Part shown: piece by piece, positions 1 through 7,018 of the stretch
Position numbering within the stretch: position 1 is the stretch's first letter
Layout of the letters: every line of letters starts with the position of its first letter
Source of the DNA: JAMWZF01 sp041628615
GTDB taxonomy: Bacteria > Pseudomonadota > Alphaproteobacteria > Rhodobacterales > Rhodobacteraceae
Length of the DNA stretch: 22,077 nt
NCBI GenBank assembly: GCA_041628615.1
Contig: JBFKOW010000039.1
Coordinates: forward strand, 1-22,077
Direction: 5' to 3'
Position numbers and translations under genes: made by a program
The notes under the pieces: generated by a model
Told to the model about the DNA's origin: nothing
The model's input: the letters and a program-made list of their open reading frames with translations, nothing else
Database searches by the model: none

Positions 1-396
1 CTGATGGGCAAGCCCGGGCTCGACGGCCACTCCAACGGCGCCGAGCAGATCGCCGCCCGCGCCCGCGATTGCGGCATGGACATCACCTACGAAGGCATCC
101 GGCTCACCCCCGACGAGATCGTCGCCGCCGTCGGGCGCGACGAGCCCCACGTGCTCGGTCTCTCGATCCTGTCGGGCAGCCACATCGCGCTGGTCTCCGA
201 GGTGATGGAGAAACTGCGCGCCGCCGGACTCGGCCATGTCCCGGTCGTCGCCGGCGGGATCATTCCCGAGGACGACGCGGACCGGCTGCGGGCCCTCGGG
301 GTGGCGCAGGTCTATACGCCCAAGGATTTCGAACTGAACCGGATCATGGCCGATATCGTCACGCTCGCCGATCCGGCACGGGTCGCTGCGGAATAG
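1..396 (+). CDS. ecm: Ethylmalonyl-CoA mutase, C-terminal cobalamin-binding domain (5' end outside window)
   Basis: This is the last 131 residues of a coenzyme-B12-dependent acyl-CoA mutase; the frame is open from base 1. The DxHxxG cobalamin motif is visible as LDGHSNG (His at residue 10 of the fragment), followed by the SxL segment (LSILSGSH) and the GG segment (VVAGGIIP), the three signatures of the B12-binding Rossmann domain. The wording KPGLDGHSNGAEQ and the ending YTPKDFELNRIMADIV fit the ethylmalonyl-CoA mutase branch better than methylmalonyl-CoA mutase, as I remember these families. Ecm converts (2R)-ethylmalonyl-CoA to methylsuccinyl-CoA in the ethylmalonyl-CoA pathway of acetyl-CoA assimilation in the cytoplasm. 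The call as B12-dependent mutase is firm; the choice of ethylmalonyl over methylmalonyl substrate is inferred, because the catalytic barrel is outside the window. Confidence 0.85.
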   Translation: MMGKPGLDGHSNGAEQIAARARDCGMDITYEGIRLTPDEIVAAVGRDEPHVLGLSILSGSHIALVSEVMEKLRAAGLGHVPVVAGGIIPEDDADRLRALGVAQVYTPKDFELNRIMADIVTLADPARVAAE

Positions 397-405
397 CCCT
401 CAGGG

Positions 406-424
406 CCGCCGCGACCATCGGCGG
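406..424 (+). terminator. Weak hairpin after the mutase gene
   Basis: CCGCCG (406-411) and CGGCGG (419-424) form a 6-bp GC stem with a 7-nt loop ten bases after the mutase stop. No T tract follows, so this is at best a weak or factor-assisted terminator. Confidence 0.25.
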
Positions 425-444
425 AAATCCGACCTTTCCGAAAG

Positions 445-503
445 TGCAATTTGCAACCTGCCCGGAAACGGAATAGGGGGCAATTGTGAATTGTTGCGAA
501 TTG
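445..503 (+). promoter_or_regulatory. AT-rich promoter region of the H-NS-like gene
   Basis: TTGCAA (451-456), a 17-bp spacer and TAGGGG (474-479) resemble a -35/-10 pair. The -35 overlaps a short palindrome, TGCAA-T-TTGCA (445-455). Just downstream, AATTG occurs three times (482-486, 489-493, 499-503) in a stretch far more AT-rich than the rest of the window, and TTGACA (501-506) could be a second -35 without a clear -10. AT-rich DNA is what H-NS proteins prefer, so autoregulation is plausible but inferred. Confidence 0.4.
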
Positions 504-544
504 ACAGTTTCAAGACAAACGATGGACAGGATCGGACAAACCAC

Positions 545-892
545 ATGAAGACGGCAGACCTCAACAAGATGTCGCGGAAAGAACTCGTGAAACTCAGGCA
601 GCAGGTCGACAAGCAGATCGAGAAGATCGAAAGCCTCGACAAGAAGGCCGCGCTCGACGCCGCCGAAAAGGCTGCCCGGCAGCACGGCTTTTCCCTCGCC
701 GACCTGACCGGCGGCGCTCCCGCCCCGGCCAAGGGCCGCGCCAGGAAGGCAAAGGCCGCCGGAACGGTGAATCCGCCGAAATACCGCAATCCCGAGAATC
801 CCAAGCAGACCTGGACCGGAAAGGGCCGCCGCCCGGAATGGATCAAGGCCGCCCAGGACAAGGGCGTCGACATCGAAACGATGGCGATCTGA
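545..892 (+). CDS. H-NS family nucleoid-associated regulator (HvrA/Spb type)
   Basis: A 115-residue basic protein. The N-terminal half (residues 1-45, with MSRKELVKLRQQVDKQIEKI) is heptad-like and should form the coiled-coil oligomerisation domain. The C-terminal part carries the H-NS DNA-binding signature YRNPENPKQTWTGKGRRPEW. The middle linker is rich in Ala, Lys and Pro. Proteins of this type bind AT-rich or curved DNA and act as global silencers; the Rhodobacter relatives HvrA and Spb regulate photosynthesis genes, but that role is not shown here. I chose the ATG at 545 because the sequence from there matches the family N-terminus (MKTADLNKMSRKEL); an in-frame TTG at 491 would add residues that look non-coding. 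The Shine-Dalgarno sequence is poor (AGGA at 528-531 is too far upstream). deoD follows after 13 nt and may be cotranscribed. Confidence 0.88.
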   Translation: MKTADLNKMSRKELVKLRQQVDKQIEKIESLDKKAALDAAEKAARQHGFSLADLTGGAPAPAKGRARKAKAAGTVNPPKYRNPENPKQTWTGKGRRPEWIKAAQDKGVDIETMAI

Positions 893-905
893 CGAGTCGG
901 CGGCC

Positions 906-1610
906 ATGACGGTTCACATTGGCGCGAAACCGGGCGAGATCGCCGAAACGGTGCTCATGCCCGGCGATCCCTACCGGGCGAAATGGGCCGCCGAGACCTT
1001 TCTCGACGGCGCCGAACTGGTGAACCAGGTGCGCGGGATGCTGGGCTTCACCGGCACCTGGCGCGGCCACCGCGTCACCATCCAGGGCAGCGGCATGGGC
1101 ATGCCGTCGATGTCGATCTACGCCAACGAACTGATCCGGGACTACGGGGCGCAGACCCTGATCCGGATCGGCTCCTGCGGCGGGATGCAGGACCGGGTGG
1201 CGATCCGGGACGTGGTTCTGGCGATGACGGCGTCGAGCCTGTCGACCCCGTCGCGCGGCCTGTTCCGGGAACTGAACTTCGCGCCCTGCGCCGACTACGG
1301 CCTGCTCTCGGCCGCGGCCGGGGCGGCGGCGGACCTCGGCGTCACCGCCCATGTCGGCGGCATCTACTCGTCGGACGTGTTCTACGACGAACGGCCGGAC
1401 CTGAACGAGCAGATGGAGCGGCACGGCATCCTCGGGGTCGAGATGGAGGCCGCCGAACTCTACATCCTCGCCGCCCGCTACGGGCGGCGGGCGCTGGCGG
1501 TGCTCACCGTCTCCGACCACCTCAAGACCGGCGAGGCGCTGCCCGCCGCGGACCGCGAACGCAGCTTCGGCGACATGGTCGAGATCGCGCTACGGGCCGC
1601 CTTCGCCTGA
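906..1610 (+). CDS. deoD: Purine nucleoside phosphorylase, DeoD type
   Basis: A 234-residue cytoplasmic enzyme of purine salvage that splits (deoxy)purine nucleosides with phosphate into base and (deoxy)ribose-1-phosphate. It aligns with E. coli DeoD almost without gaps: His4, Asp21 and Arg24 (MPGDPYRAK), Arg43 in VRGMLGFTG, Arg87 and Ser90 (IRIGSCG), Glu179/Glu181 in GVEMEAAE, the catalytic Asp204 in TVSDH and Arg217. The family is a homohexamer in which His4 and Arg43 reach into the neighbouring active site. Length is normal for the family (about 235-240). There is no strong ribosome-binding site before the ATG; translation may depend on the preceding H-NS gene, 13 nt away. The last 21 nt overlap the end of the convergent DUF1989 gene. 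Confidence is very high. Confidence 0.96.
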   Translation: MTVHIGAKPGEIAETVLMPGDPYRAKWAAETFLDGAELVNQVRGMLGFTGTWRGHRVTIQGSGMGMPSMSIYANELIRDYGAQTLIRIGSCGGMQDRVAIRDVVLAMTASSLSTPSRGLFRELNFAPCADYGLLSAAAGAAADLGVTAHVGGIYSSDVFYDERPDLNEQMERHGILGVEMEAAELYILAARYGRRALAVLTVSDHLKTGEALPAADRERSFGDMVEIALRAAFA

Positions 1611-2453
1611 CGCCGGCGCGCCGGTGCCGTGGCTCCTGTCGTAGGGGTTCGGCGCCGGCGCGGTCCAGCCCGCGGGCACCGGCCCCTGCCAGACCTCCAT
1701 CAGCAGCGGATGGCAGGGCGCGGCGTCCGACGAATGCTCCGCCCCGCAATCGCCGCCCGGACAGGCCGACAGCACCGCCAGCAGCGGCTGCTCGGCGAAC
1801 AGGGTCAGGCGGTCGCCGGGGCGCACCGGCGAGGCCTTCATGAAATACTGGCCGGTGTCGCGGGTGAAGCCGGTGCACATGAACACGTTCAGCACGTCGT
1901 GAACCAGCGCCTCGGCCCCGGCCAGCGGCAGCCCGGCATGGGCGGCCAACGCGCGGGTCAGGTTCGAATGACAGCAATGGTGGTAGTCGGCGCCGCCCAG
2001 CAGCCGGGCTGTGTAGGGATCGCAGCGGGTGCCGATCACGTCATGGACCGACGCGCCGTCGGCGTCGATGCCGTACCAGGACAGGCTGTCCTCGATCACG
2101 CTGGCCAGCGGGCGCAGCCACGGGAAACAGGACCACAGCCGGTCGCCCACGGTGACATGGGTGCCGTGCAGGGCGCGGGTCTTGCCGGAATAGAAGCGCT
2201 CGGACAGCGCGCCGGCGCGGAACAGGTTCAGGTCGCCGACCTGCGGGCCCTCCACGCTGACGATCCGGAGGAACGCCGCCTCCGGGACCTCGATGCAGGC
2301 CGCCTCACGCGGCGGGACCACCACCTCGGCCACCTTGCGGGCGGCGGACAGGGCATCGGCACAGGCGGCCAGCGGCACCGGCGGCAGGGTGTCGGGCGGA
2401 TAGCAGATCACCGGCCTTGCGGCGCGGCGGAGGGCGGCGTCTTCGGGCTCCAT
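1590..2453 (-). CDS. DUF1989 protein (urea carboxylase-associated-like family)
   Basis: A 287-residue protein with the marks of DUF1989: DLNLF (residues 74-78), HGTHVTVGDRLWSCFPW (96-112), GTRCDPY (141-147), a His/Cys cluster HHCCH (158-162), and DVLNVFMCTGF (186-196). Cys144, Cys161 and neighbouring His residues could bind metal. Some DUF1989 members sit beside urea carboxylase, and a pair of them forms carboxyguanidine deiminase in guanidine degradation. No carboxylase, allophanate hydrolase or transporter lies nearby here and there is only one subunit, so the substrate is unknown. I chose the ATG at 2453 because family similarity begins shortly after it and upstream codons look non-coding. 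It has no Shine-Dalgarno sequence, but a promoter-like pair places transcription start exactly at this ATG. The gene ends inside deoD. Confidence 0.82.
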   Translation of the reverse strand: MEPEDAALRRAARPVICYPPDTLPPVPLAACADALSAARKVAEVVVPPREAACIEVPEAAFLRIVSVEGPQVGDLNLFRAGALSERFYSGKTRALHGTHVTVGDRLWSCFPWLRPLASVIEDSLSWYGIDADGASVHDVIGTRCDPYTARLLGGADYHHCCHSNLTRALAAHAGLPLAGAEALVHDVLNVFMCTGFTRDTGQYFMKASPVRPGDRLTLFAEQPLLAVLSACPGGDCGAEHSSDAAPCHPLLMEVWQGPVPAGWTAPAPNPYDRSHGTGAPASGEGGP

Positions 2454-2459
2454 GGCCCG

Positions 2460-2488
2460 ATAGAACGGGGGCCGGGGGGCGCGCGCAA
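2460..2488 (-). promoter_or_regulatory. Putative leaderless promoter of the DUF1989 gene
   Basis: On the minus strand TTGCGC (2488-2483), a 17-bp spacer and TTCTAT (2465-2460) resemble -35/-10 boxes. Counting the -10 end as position -7, transcription would start at 2453, the A of the start codon. Confidence 0.4.
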
Positions 2489-2492
2489 GCCC

Positions 2493-2519
2493 CGCCTTCT
2501 TCGGACCCCAAATATCCCC
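2493..2519 (+). repeat. Intergenic repeat, copy A
   Basis: CGCCTTCTTCGGACCC (2493-2508) is identical to 15782-15797, and the next 11 bases (CAAATATCCCC) match copy B (GAAACATCCCG) with three differences. Copy A lies between the DUF1989 start and the end of the sdh-linked membrane protein, and overlaps the region just upstream of the DUF1989 promoter. Confidence 0.6.
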
Positions 2520-2542
2520 GCCGGAGGCTCCGGACCGGGCCG

Positions 2543-2788
2543 CTAGTCCGGCGGCCCGCGGCGACGGCGCCGTCCGGTCAGCCAGCGCCACAGCGGCAGC
2601 ACGTCGAGCCCCGCCACCGCGACGCCCAGCGGGATCATCCAGAAGCCGAGAACCGGCAGGAAGCCGAACGCGCCGCCCGCGACAAGGCAGAGACCCAGCA
2701 GCAGGCGCAGGCCCGGCGGCACGGTCCGGCGGATGCGGACCAGCCATTCCCGCGCCCGGCGCCGGGCGGCGCGCCAGCGGCCGGACAT
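2543..2788 (-). CDS. Small membrane protein downstream of sdhB (PGPGW-like)
   Basis: An 81-residue protein with a strongly basic N-terminus (residues 1-21), two adjoining hydrophobic segments (about 27-42 and 44-65) separated by FLPVLGFWMIPLG, and an Arg-rich tail. The PxLGFWMIPLG turn recalls the PGPGW family of putative two-helix inner-membrane proteins; this is a resemblance judged by eye. It starts 7 nt after the sdhB stop with no good ribosome-binding site, so it is probably translated by reinitiation and is the last gene of the sdh operon. The basic ends suggest both termini are cytoplasmic. Function is unknown; whether it has anything to do with complex II is not shown. Confidence 0.75.
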   Translation of the reverse strand: MSGRWRAARRRAREWLVRIRRTVPPGLRLLLGLCLVAGGAFGFLPVLGFWMIPLGVAVAGLDVLPLWRWLTGRRRRRGPPD

Positions 2789-2795
2789 CGCCGGG

Positions 2796-3590
2796 TCAGA
2801 CGACGCGTTCGACCATCATCCGCTTGATGTGGGCGATCGCCTTGGCCGGGTTGAGCCCCTTGGGACAGGTCTTGGCGCAGTTCATGATCGTGTGGCAGCG
2901 ATACAGCTTGAACGGGTCCTCGAGCTGGTCCAGCCGCTCGCCGGTCGCCTCGTCGCGCGAATCGATGATCCAGCGATAGGCGTGCAGCAGCGCGGCGGGG
3001 CCGAGATAGCGGTCGCCGTTCCACCAGTAGGACGGGCACGAGGTCGAGCACGAGGCGCACATCACGCATTCGTAGAGACCGTCGAGCTTCTTGCGGTCCT
3101 CGATCGACTGCCGCCACTCCTTCTTGGGGCGGTTCGTGGTGGTCTCCAGCCACGGCATGATGCTGGCGTGCTGGGCGTAGAAATGGGTCAGGTCCGGGAT
3201 CAGGTCCTTGATGACCGGCATGTGCGGCAGCGGGTAGATCGCGATGTCGCCGTCGATCTCGTCATGGCCGTAGATGCAGGCCAGGGTGTTGATCCCGCGG
3301 GACTTCACCCCGCCGATGTTCATCGCGCAGGAGCCGCAGATGCCCTCGCGGCAGGACCGACGGAAGGTCAGGGTCGGGTCGATCTCGTTCTTGATCTTGA
3401 TGAGGATGTCGAGAACCATCGGACCGCAGGTGTCCATGTCCACGAAATAGGTATCGAGCCGCGGGTTCTCGCCGTCGTCGGGATTCCAGCGGTAGATCTT
3501 CACGGTGCGCAGGTTGGTCGCGCCGTCCGGCTTGGGCCAGGTCTTGCCGACCTTCATCCGGCTGTTCTTGGGCAGTCGCAGTTGAACCAT
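2796..3590 (-). CDS. sdhB: Succinate dehydrogenase iron-sulfur subunit
   Basis: A 264-residue subunit that carries electrons from the flavoprotein SdhA to the quinone site of complex II on the cytoplasmic face of the inner membrane. All cluster ligands are present: Cys80, Cys85, Cys88 and Cys105 for 2Fe-2S (SCREGICGSC); Cys175, Cys178, Cys181 and Cys242 for 4Fe-4S; Cys185, Cys232 and Cys238 for 3Fe-4S. Trp190 in CPSYWW corresponds to the quinone-site Trp164 of E. coli SdhB. An AAGGAG ribosome-binding site precedes the ATG. It is separated from sdhA by two small lipoprotein genes and lies 25 nt after the second one. Identification is certain from the cluster motifs and the neighbouring sdhCDA genes. 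Confidence 0.97.
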   Translation of the reverse strand: MVQLRLPKNSRMKVGKTWPKPDGATNLRTVKIYRWNPDDGENPRLDTYFVDMDTCGPMVLDILIKIKNEIDPTLTFRRSCREGICGSCAMNIGGVKSRGINTLACIYGHDEIDGDIAIYPLPHMPVIKDLIPDLTHFYAQHASIMPWLETTTNRPKKEWRQSIEDRKKLDGLYECVMCASCSTSCPSYWWNGDRYLGPAALLHAYRWIIDSRDEATGERLDQLEDPFKLYRCHTIMNCAKTCPKGLNPAKAIAHIKRMMVERVV

Positions 3591-3615
3591 GGGGGGCTCC
3601 TTCGCGGTCGGCGGA

Positions 3616-3936
3616 TCAGGCCTGGTTGAGGCGGGCGGTGACGCAGGCCACGGTCTCGGTGCGGGCGAGGATGTCCGACACCAGCATCACGGTATCGTCG
3701 TCCGGCGCCCCGGCATTGGCAGCCGAGATGCGCGCCAGTTCGGCCTCACTGGCGTTCTCGACGATGCACTCGGTCAGGTCGGCGCCGGTCGGGCCGGGGA
3801 CCTGCTGGGCCACGATCGGCGCCACCACGGCGCGGGCGGCGGCGGCGGAGGCCGGTCCGGTGATCTCGTCCACCCCCGGGGCGCAGCCGGTCAGGCCAAG
3901 CGCGGCGGCGGTCAGGGCAAGGGCGGTGAAGCGCAT
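3616..3936 (-). CDS. Small lipoprotein between sdhA and sdhB (second)
   Basis: A 106-residue protein with a lipoprotein signal: hydrophobic residues 4-14 and lipobox LTGC with Cys18. The mature part is acidic and has two cysteines (in LTECIVENAS and ETVACVTARL) that could form a disulfide. It is expected to be anchored in the periplasm. A very good ribosome-binding site (AAGGAGA, 6 nt before ATG) supports the start. It lies 19 nt after the first lipoprotein gene and 25 nt before sdhB, in the same operon. I do not recognise a named family, and it shows no evident similarity to the first lipoprotein. The placement suggests a link with complex II, but the protein would be on the opposite side of the membrane from the SdhAB domain. 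Confidence 0.85.
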   Translation of the reverse strand: MRFTALALTAAALGLTGCAPGVDEITGPASAAAARAVVAPIVAQQVPGPTGADLTECIVENASEAELARISAANAGAPDDDTVMLVSDILARTETVACVTARLNQA

Positions 3937-3955
3937 GTCGTCTCCTTCGGTCGGG

Positions 3956-4261
3956 TCAGCTCAGGTCGGGCGGCCGGATCGGCGGCGCGCCGGTCTTGTC
4001 GATCACGCAGGTCTCGTAGACCTCCAGCGGGTCGCGGCCGGCCAGCGCGTCGGCGCTGACCGAGATCTGCACCGAGGCGAAGGGGCCGTCCTCGGAACTG
4101 GCGCCCACCGCGATGCGGCTGCGCGGGCCCATCGCCTCGCGGGCGCGCTCCTCGCACTGGACCGCCGCCCGCTCCGGGCTCACCGGCGGCAGCGTGCAGC
4201 CGGCCAGCGCCGCCGCGGCGGCGATCGAGAGGATCGGCCGGGAGGCGGCGCCGCGGCGCAT
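3956..4261 (-). CDS. Small lipoprotein directly after sdhA (first)
   Basis: A 101-residue protein with a signal ending in LAGC (Cys22), so a periplasmic lipoprotein. The mature part has two further cysteines (AAVQCEERAREAM and YETCVIDKTG) about 55 residues apart, a spacing that would allow a disulfide. A stretch rich in Ser, Val and Ile (VQISVSADAL) suggests beta strands. Its ATG overlaps the sdhA stop as TGATG, so translation is probably coupled to sdhA. The pattern of a short Cys-containing domain ending in a C-x-x-D-K-T segment is one I associate with small hypothetical proteins of this order, without known function. Confidence 0.82.
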   Translation of the reverse strand: MRRGAASRPILSIAAAAALAGCTLPPVSPERAAVQCEERAREAMGPRSRIAVGASSEDGPFASVQISVSADALAGRDPLEVYETCVIDKTGAPPIRPPDLS

Positions 4262-6066
4262 CAGTAGACCCGCGCCTTGGGCGCGATCTTCTTCAGGTCG
4301 ATGCCGCCCTCGTTGTGGCTGGTCAGCGGGTCGAGATGGACGCCCCGGTAGCCGATATGCGGGGTCTTGCCGTCGAACCGGACAAGGCTGTGCTTGCGCC
4401 AGTTCTCGTCGTCGCGGTCGGGATGGTCCTCGTGAGCATGGGCGCCGCGGCTTTCCTTGCGCGCCTCGGCGGCGACGATGGTCGCGACCGCGTTGGGCAT
4501 CAGGTTGGTCAGCTCGAGGGTCTCCATCAGGTCCGAGTTCCAGATCAGCGACCGGTCGGTGACCTTCAGGTCGTCCACCTTGGCGGCGACGGCCTCCATC
4601 TTCTTCACCCCCTCGGCGAGGGTCTTGTCGGTGCGGAACACCGCCGCGTCGGCCTGCATCGTCTTCTGCATCTCCAGCCGCAGGTCGGCGGTGGTCACTC
4701 CGCCCTGGGCGTGGCGCAGCCCGTCGAAGCGGGTCAGGGCCTTGTCGATGGCGCGGTCCGATGGGGTCGGGATCGCGCCCTCGCGGTCGACCACGTCGCC
4801 GGCCCGGATCGCCGCGGCGCGGCCGAAGACCACGAGGTCGATCAGCGAGTTGGAGCCCAGCCGGTTCGCGCCGTGGACACTGGCGCAGCCCGCCTCGCCC
4901 ACCGCCATCAGGCCCGGAACCACCGCGTCCTCGTTGTCCTTCGTCGGGTTCAGCACCTCGCCCCAGTAGTTCGTCGGGATGCCGCCCATGTTGTAGTGCA
5001 CCGTCGGCAGCACCGGGATCGGCTCCTTGGTGACGTCGACGCCGGCAAAGATCCGGGCGCTCTCGCTGATCCCGGGCAGGCGCTCGTGCAGGGTCTCGGG
5101 CGGCAGGTGGTTGAGGTGCAGGTGGATGTGATCGCCGTCCGGGCCGACGCCGCGGCCCTCGCGGATCTCGATGGTCATGCAGCGGCTGACCACGTCGCGG
5201 GAGGCGAGGTCCTTGTAGGTCGGCGCATAGCGCTCCATGAACCGCTCGCCTTCGGAGTTGGTCAGGTAGCCGCCTTCGCCCCGGGCGCCCTCGGTGATGA
5301 GGCATCCCGAGCCGTAGATCCCGGTGGGGTGGAACTGCACGAACTCCATGTCCTGCAGCGGCAGGCCGGCGCGGGCGACCATGCCGCCGCCGTCGCCGGT
5401 GCAGGTATGGGCGCTGGTGGCGCTGAAATAGGCGCGGCCGTAGCCGCCGGTGGCCAGCACCACCATCTTGGCGGCGAAGACGTGCATGGTGCCGTCCTCG
5501 AGCTTCCAGCACAGCACGCCCTCGCACTGGCCGTCCTCGCTCATCAGCAGGTCGATGGCGAAATACTCAATGAAGAACTCGGCCTGCTGCTTGAGGCTCT
5601 GGCCATAGAGCGTGTGCAGGATCGCGTGGCCGGTGCGGTCGGCGGCGGCGCAGGTGCGCTGCACCGGCGGGCCCTCGCCGAACTCGGTGGTGTGGCCGCC
5701 GAACGGGCGCTGGTAGATCTTGCCCTCCTCGGTGCGGCTGAACGGAACGCCGTAATGTTCGAGTTCGTAGACCGCCTTGGGCGCCTCGCGGGCGAGGTAT
5801 TCCATCGCGTCGGTATCGCCGAGCCAGTCCGACCCCTTCACGGTGTCGTACATGTGCCACTGCCAGCTGTCCGGCCCCATGTTGCCGAGCGACGCGGCGA
5901 TGCCGCCCTGCGCCGCGACGGTGTGCGACCGGGTCGGGAACACCTTGGAGATGCAGGCGGTGCGCAGGCCCTGCTCGGCCATGCCGAGGGTGGCGCGCAG
6001 CCCCGCGCCGCCGGCGCCGACCACCACCACGTCGTATTCGTGTTTCTCGTATTCGTAGGCGGCCAT
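4261..6066 (-). CDS. sdhA: Succinate dehydrogenase flavoprotein subunit
   Basis: A 601-residue catalytic subunit of complex II that oxidises succinate to fumarate. The N-terminal dinucleotide fold VVVGAGGAGLRA (residues 14-25) is followed by the covalent-FAD site SHTVAAQGG with His48. Active-site residues line up with E. coli SdhA: His246 (FHPTG), Arg290 (SRDVVSR), His357 (VHYNMGG) and Arg402 (NRLGSNSL). The C-terminal part ends with the usual capping and helical domains; length is typical for the family (about 590-605). A GAGGAG ribosome-binding site precedes the ATG, 9 nt after the sdhD stop. It feeds electrons to SdhB. Identification is certain. Confidence 0.98.
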   Translation of the reverse strand: MAAYEYEKHEYDVVVVGAGGAGLRATLGMAEQGLRTACISKVFPTRSHTVAAQGGIAASLGNMGPDSWQWHMYDTVKGSDWLGDTDAMEYLAREAPKAVYELEHYGVPFSRTEEGKIYQRPFGGHTTEFGEGPPVQRTCAAADRTGHAILHTLYGQSLKQQAEFFIEYFAIDLLMSEDGQCEGVLCWKLEDGTMHVFAAKMVVLATGGYGRAYFSATSAHTCTGDGGGMVARAGLPLQDMEFVQFHPTGIYGSGCLITEGARGEGGYLTNSEGERFMERYAPTYKDLASRDVVSRCMTIEIREGRGVGPDGDHIHLHLNHLPPETLHERLPGISESARIFAGVDVTKEPIPVLPTVHYNMGGIPTNYWGEVLNPTKDNEDAVVPGLMAVGEAGCASVHGANRLGSNSLIDLVVFGRAAAIRAGDVVDREGAIPTPSDRAIDKALTRFDGLRHAQGGVTTADLRLEMQKTMQADAAVFRTDKTLAEGVKKMEAVAAKVDDLKVTDRSLIWNSDLMETLELTNLMPNAVATIVAAEARKESRGAHAHEDHPDRDDENWRKHSLVRFDGKTPHIGYRGVHLDPLTSHNEGGIDLKKIAPKARVY

Positions 6067-6075
6067 GTCAGCTCC

Positions 6076-6447
6076 TCACAGCGCGATGCGGGCGATGGCG
6101 AAGACCGCCGTGGCGGCGGCGGCGTAGCTCACGCAGGCCATCGCCACGATCAGGCCCTTGCGGACCAGCCCATGCGTATAATCCTCGATCAGAACCTGCA
6201 CCCCGCTGCGGAAATGCAGCCAGCCGGTCAGCATCGTCAGGATGCCGACGATCGCCGGAAAGGGCCGGGCGTAGTAGGCCAGCGCGGCCTCGTAGGACAT
6301 GCCCAGCGCGTGACCGAAGGTGAAGATGAACAGCGGCACGAGGATAAGCAGCGCCGCCGAGGACATCATCATCTGCCAGTGATGTTCGGTCCCGGTCTTG
6401 GCCGAGCCGAGGCCCACGGCGCGCTTGCGGTCGGTGACGAATGCCAT
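6076..6447 (-). CDS. sdhD: Succinate dehydrogenase membrane anchor subunit
   Basis: A 123-residue protein with three membrane helices (about residues 27-47, 63-82 and 98-120). His78 in WLHFRSG is the probable heme b ligand, and Asp89-Tyr90 (LIEDYTH) follow with the same spacing as His71 and Asp82-Tyr83 of E. coli SdhD; the Tyr helps form the quinone site. Together with SdhC it anchors SdhAB in the inner membrane. GAGGAG before the ATG overlaps the end of sdhC, 13 nt upstream, which fits coupled expression. SdhD families diverge widely, so the call rests on the heme/quinone motif and on position between sdhC and sdhA. Confidence 0.94.
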   Translation of the reverse strand: MAFVTDRKRAVGLGSAKTGTEHHWQMMMSSAALLILVPLFIFTFGHALGMSYEAALAYYARPFPAIVGILTMLTGWLHFRSGVQVLIEDYTHGLVRKGLIVAMACVSYAAAATAVFAIARIAL

Positions 6448-6460
6448 GTCTCGGTTCTCC

Positions 6461-6844
6461 TCAGATCGCCAGCGCGGTCAGCACGGTCAGCACCACCGAG
6501 GCGCCGAGCGCGACCCAGGCGTATTTCTCGGACTGCTCGACCTCGAGCATGTAGCCGTTGTCCCAGATCAGGTGCCGCAGCCCGAACAGCAGGTGATACC
6601 ACAGCGCCCAGAGGCTGCCGAACAGCACCAGGTCGCCGAACCACGACCGCAGGAAGCCGTCGGCGCGGGCAAAGGCCTCGGGGCCGGTGGCCAGCGCGAT
6701 GAACCACCAGACCACCATCAGCCCGCCGAGGATCAGCGCGTTGCCGGTGATCCGGGTCAGGATCGACGACATCGAGGTCATCTGCGGGCGGTAGATGTCG
6801 AGGTGGGGCGACAGCGGGCGGTTGCCCCGGTTGACGTCGGCCAT
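6461..6844 (-). CDS. sdhC: Succinate dehydrogenase cytochrome b556 subunit
   Basis: A 127-residue protein with three membrane helices (about residues 31-52, 66-90 and 106-127). It begins with the family motif RPLSPHLDIYRPQ (residues 9-21). Ser27 and Arg31 (SSILTRITG) are at the same numbers as the quinone-site Ser27 and Arg31 of E. coli SdhC, and His84 (WYHLLFGLRH) matches the heme ligand His84. It is the first gene of the sdh operon, with AGGAAGGA before the ATG and a 240-nt upstream region that should hold the operon promoter. Confidence 0.96.
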   Translation of the reverse strand: MADVNRGNRPLSPHLDIYRPQMTSMSSILTRITGNALILGGLMVVWWFIALATGPEAFARADGFLRSWFGDLVLFGSLWALWYHLLFGLRHLIWDNGYMLEVEQSEKYAWVALGASVVLTVLTALAI

Positions 6845-6931
6845 GATGTGTCCTTCCTCTCGGGCCTCTGCGGCCGGTCGGGCCTCTCGGGCGCCCGGCG
6901 GACCGCGCGGGCCTGCCGGTATCTCACCGTG

Positions 6932-6959
6932 TTGATAACCGTTTTTCCGGCCGTGTCAC
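6932..6959 (-). promoter_or_regulatory. Candidate sdh operon promoter
   Basis: On the minus strand GTGACA (6959-6954), a 16-bp spacer and TATCAA (6937-6932) give a plausible -35/-10 pair about 80 nt upstream of sdhC. Other pairings are possible in this region. Confidence 0.3.
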
Positions 6960-7018
6960 GGGATGCGGGCGGTTCGCGGGTGCGGATTCTTGACGCAACG
7001 GCCCTGTTTTCGCTAACT

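Noticed and set aside
491..544. Upstream TTG start for the H-NS-like gene
   Set aside because: The added residues do not match the family and the segment is the AT-rich promoter region.
4315..6702. A 795-codon open frame on the plus strand
   Set aside because: It is the antisense shadow of sdhA, sdhD and sdhC, produced by high GC content; the composition (Gly, Ala, Arg, His, Val) is typical of such shadows.
6931..6947. LacI-family operator with a CG centre (TTGATAACCGTTTTTC)
   Set aside because: The right half does not mirror the left (TTTTTC instead of TTATCA), so the dyad is too weak to claim.
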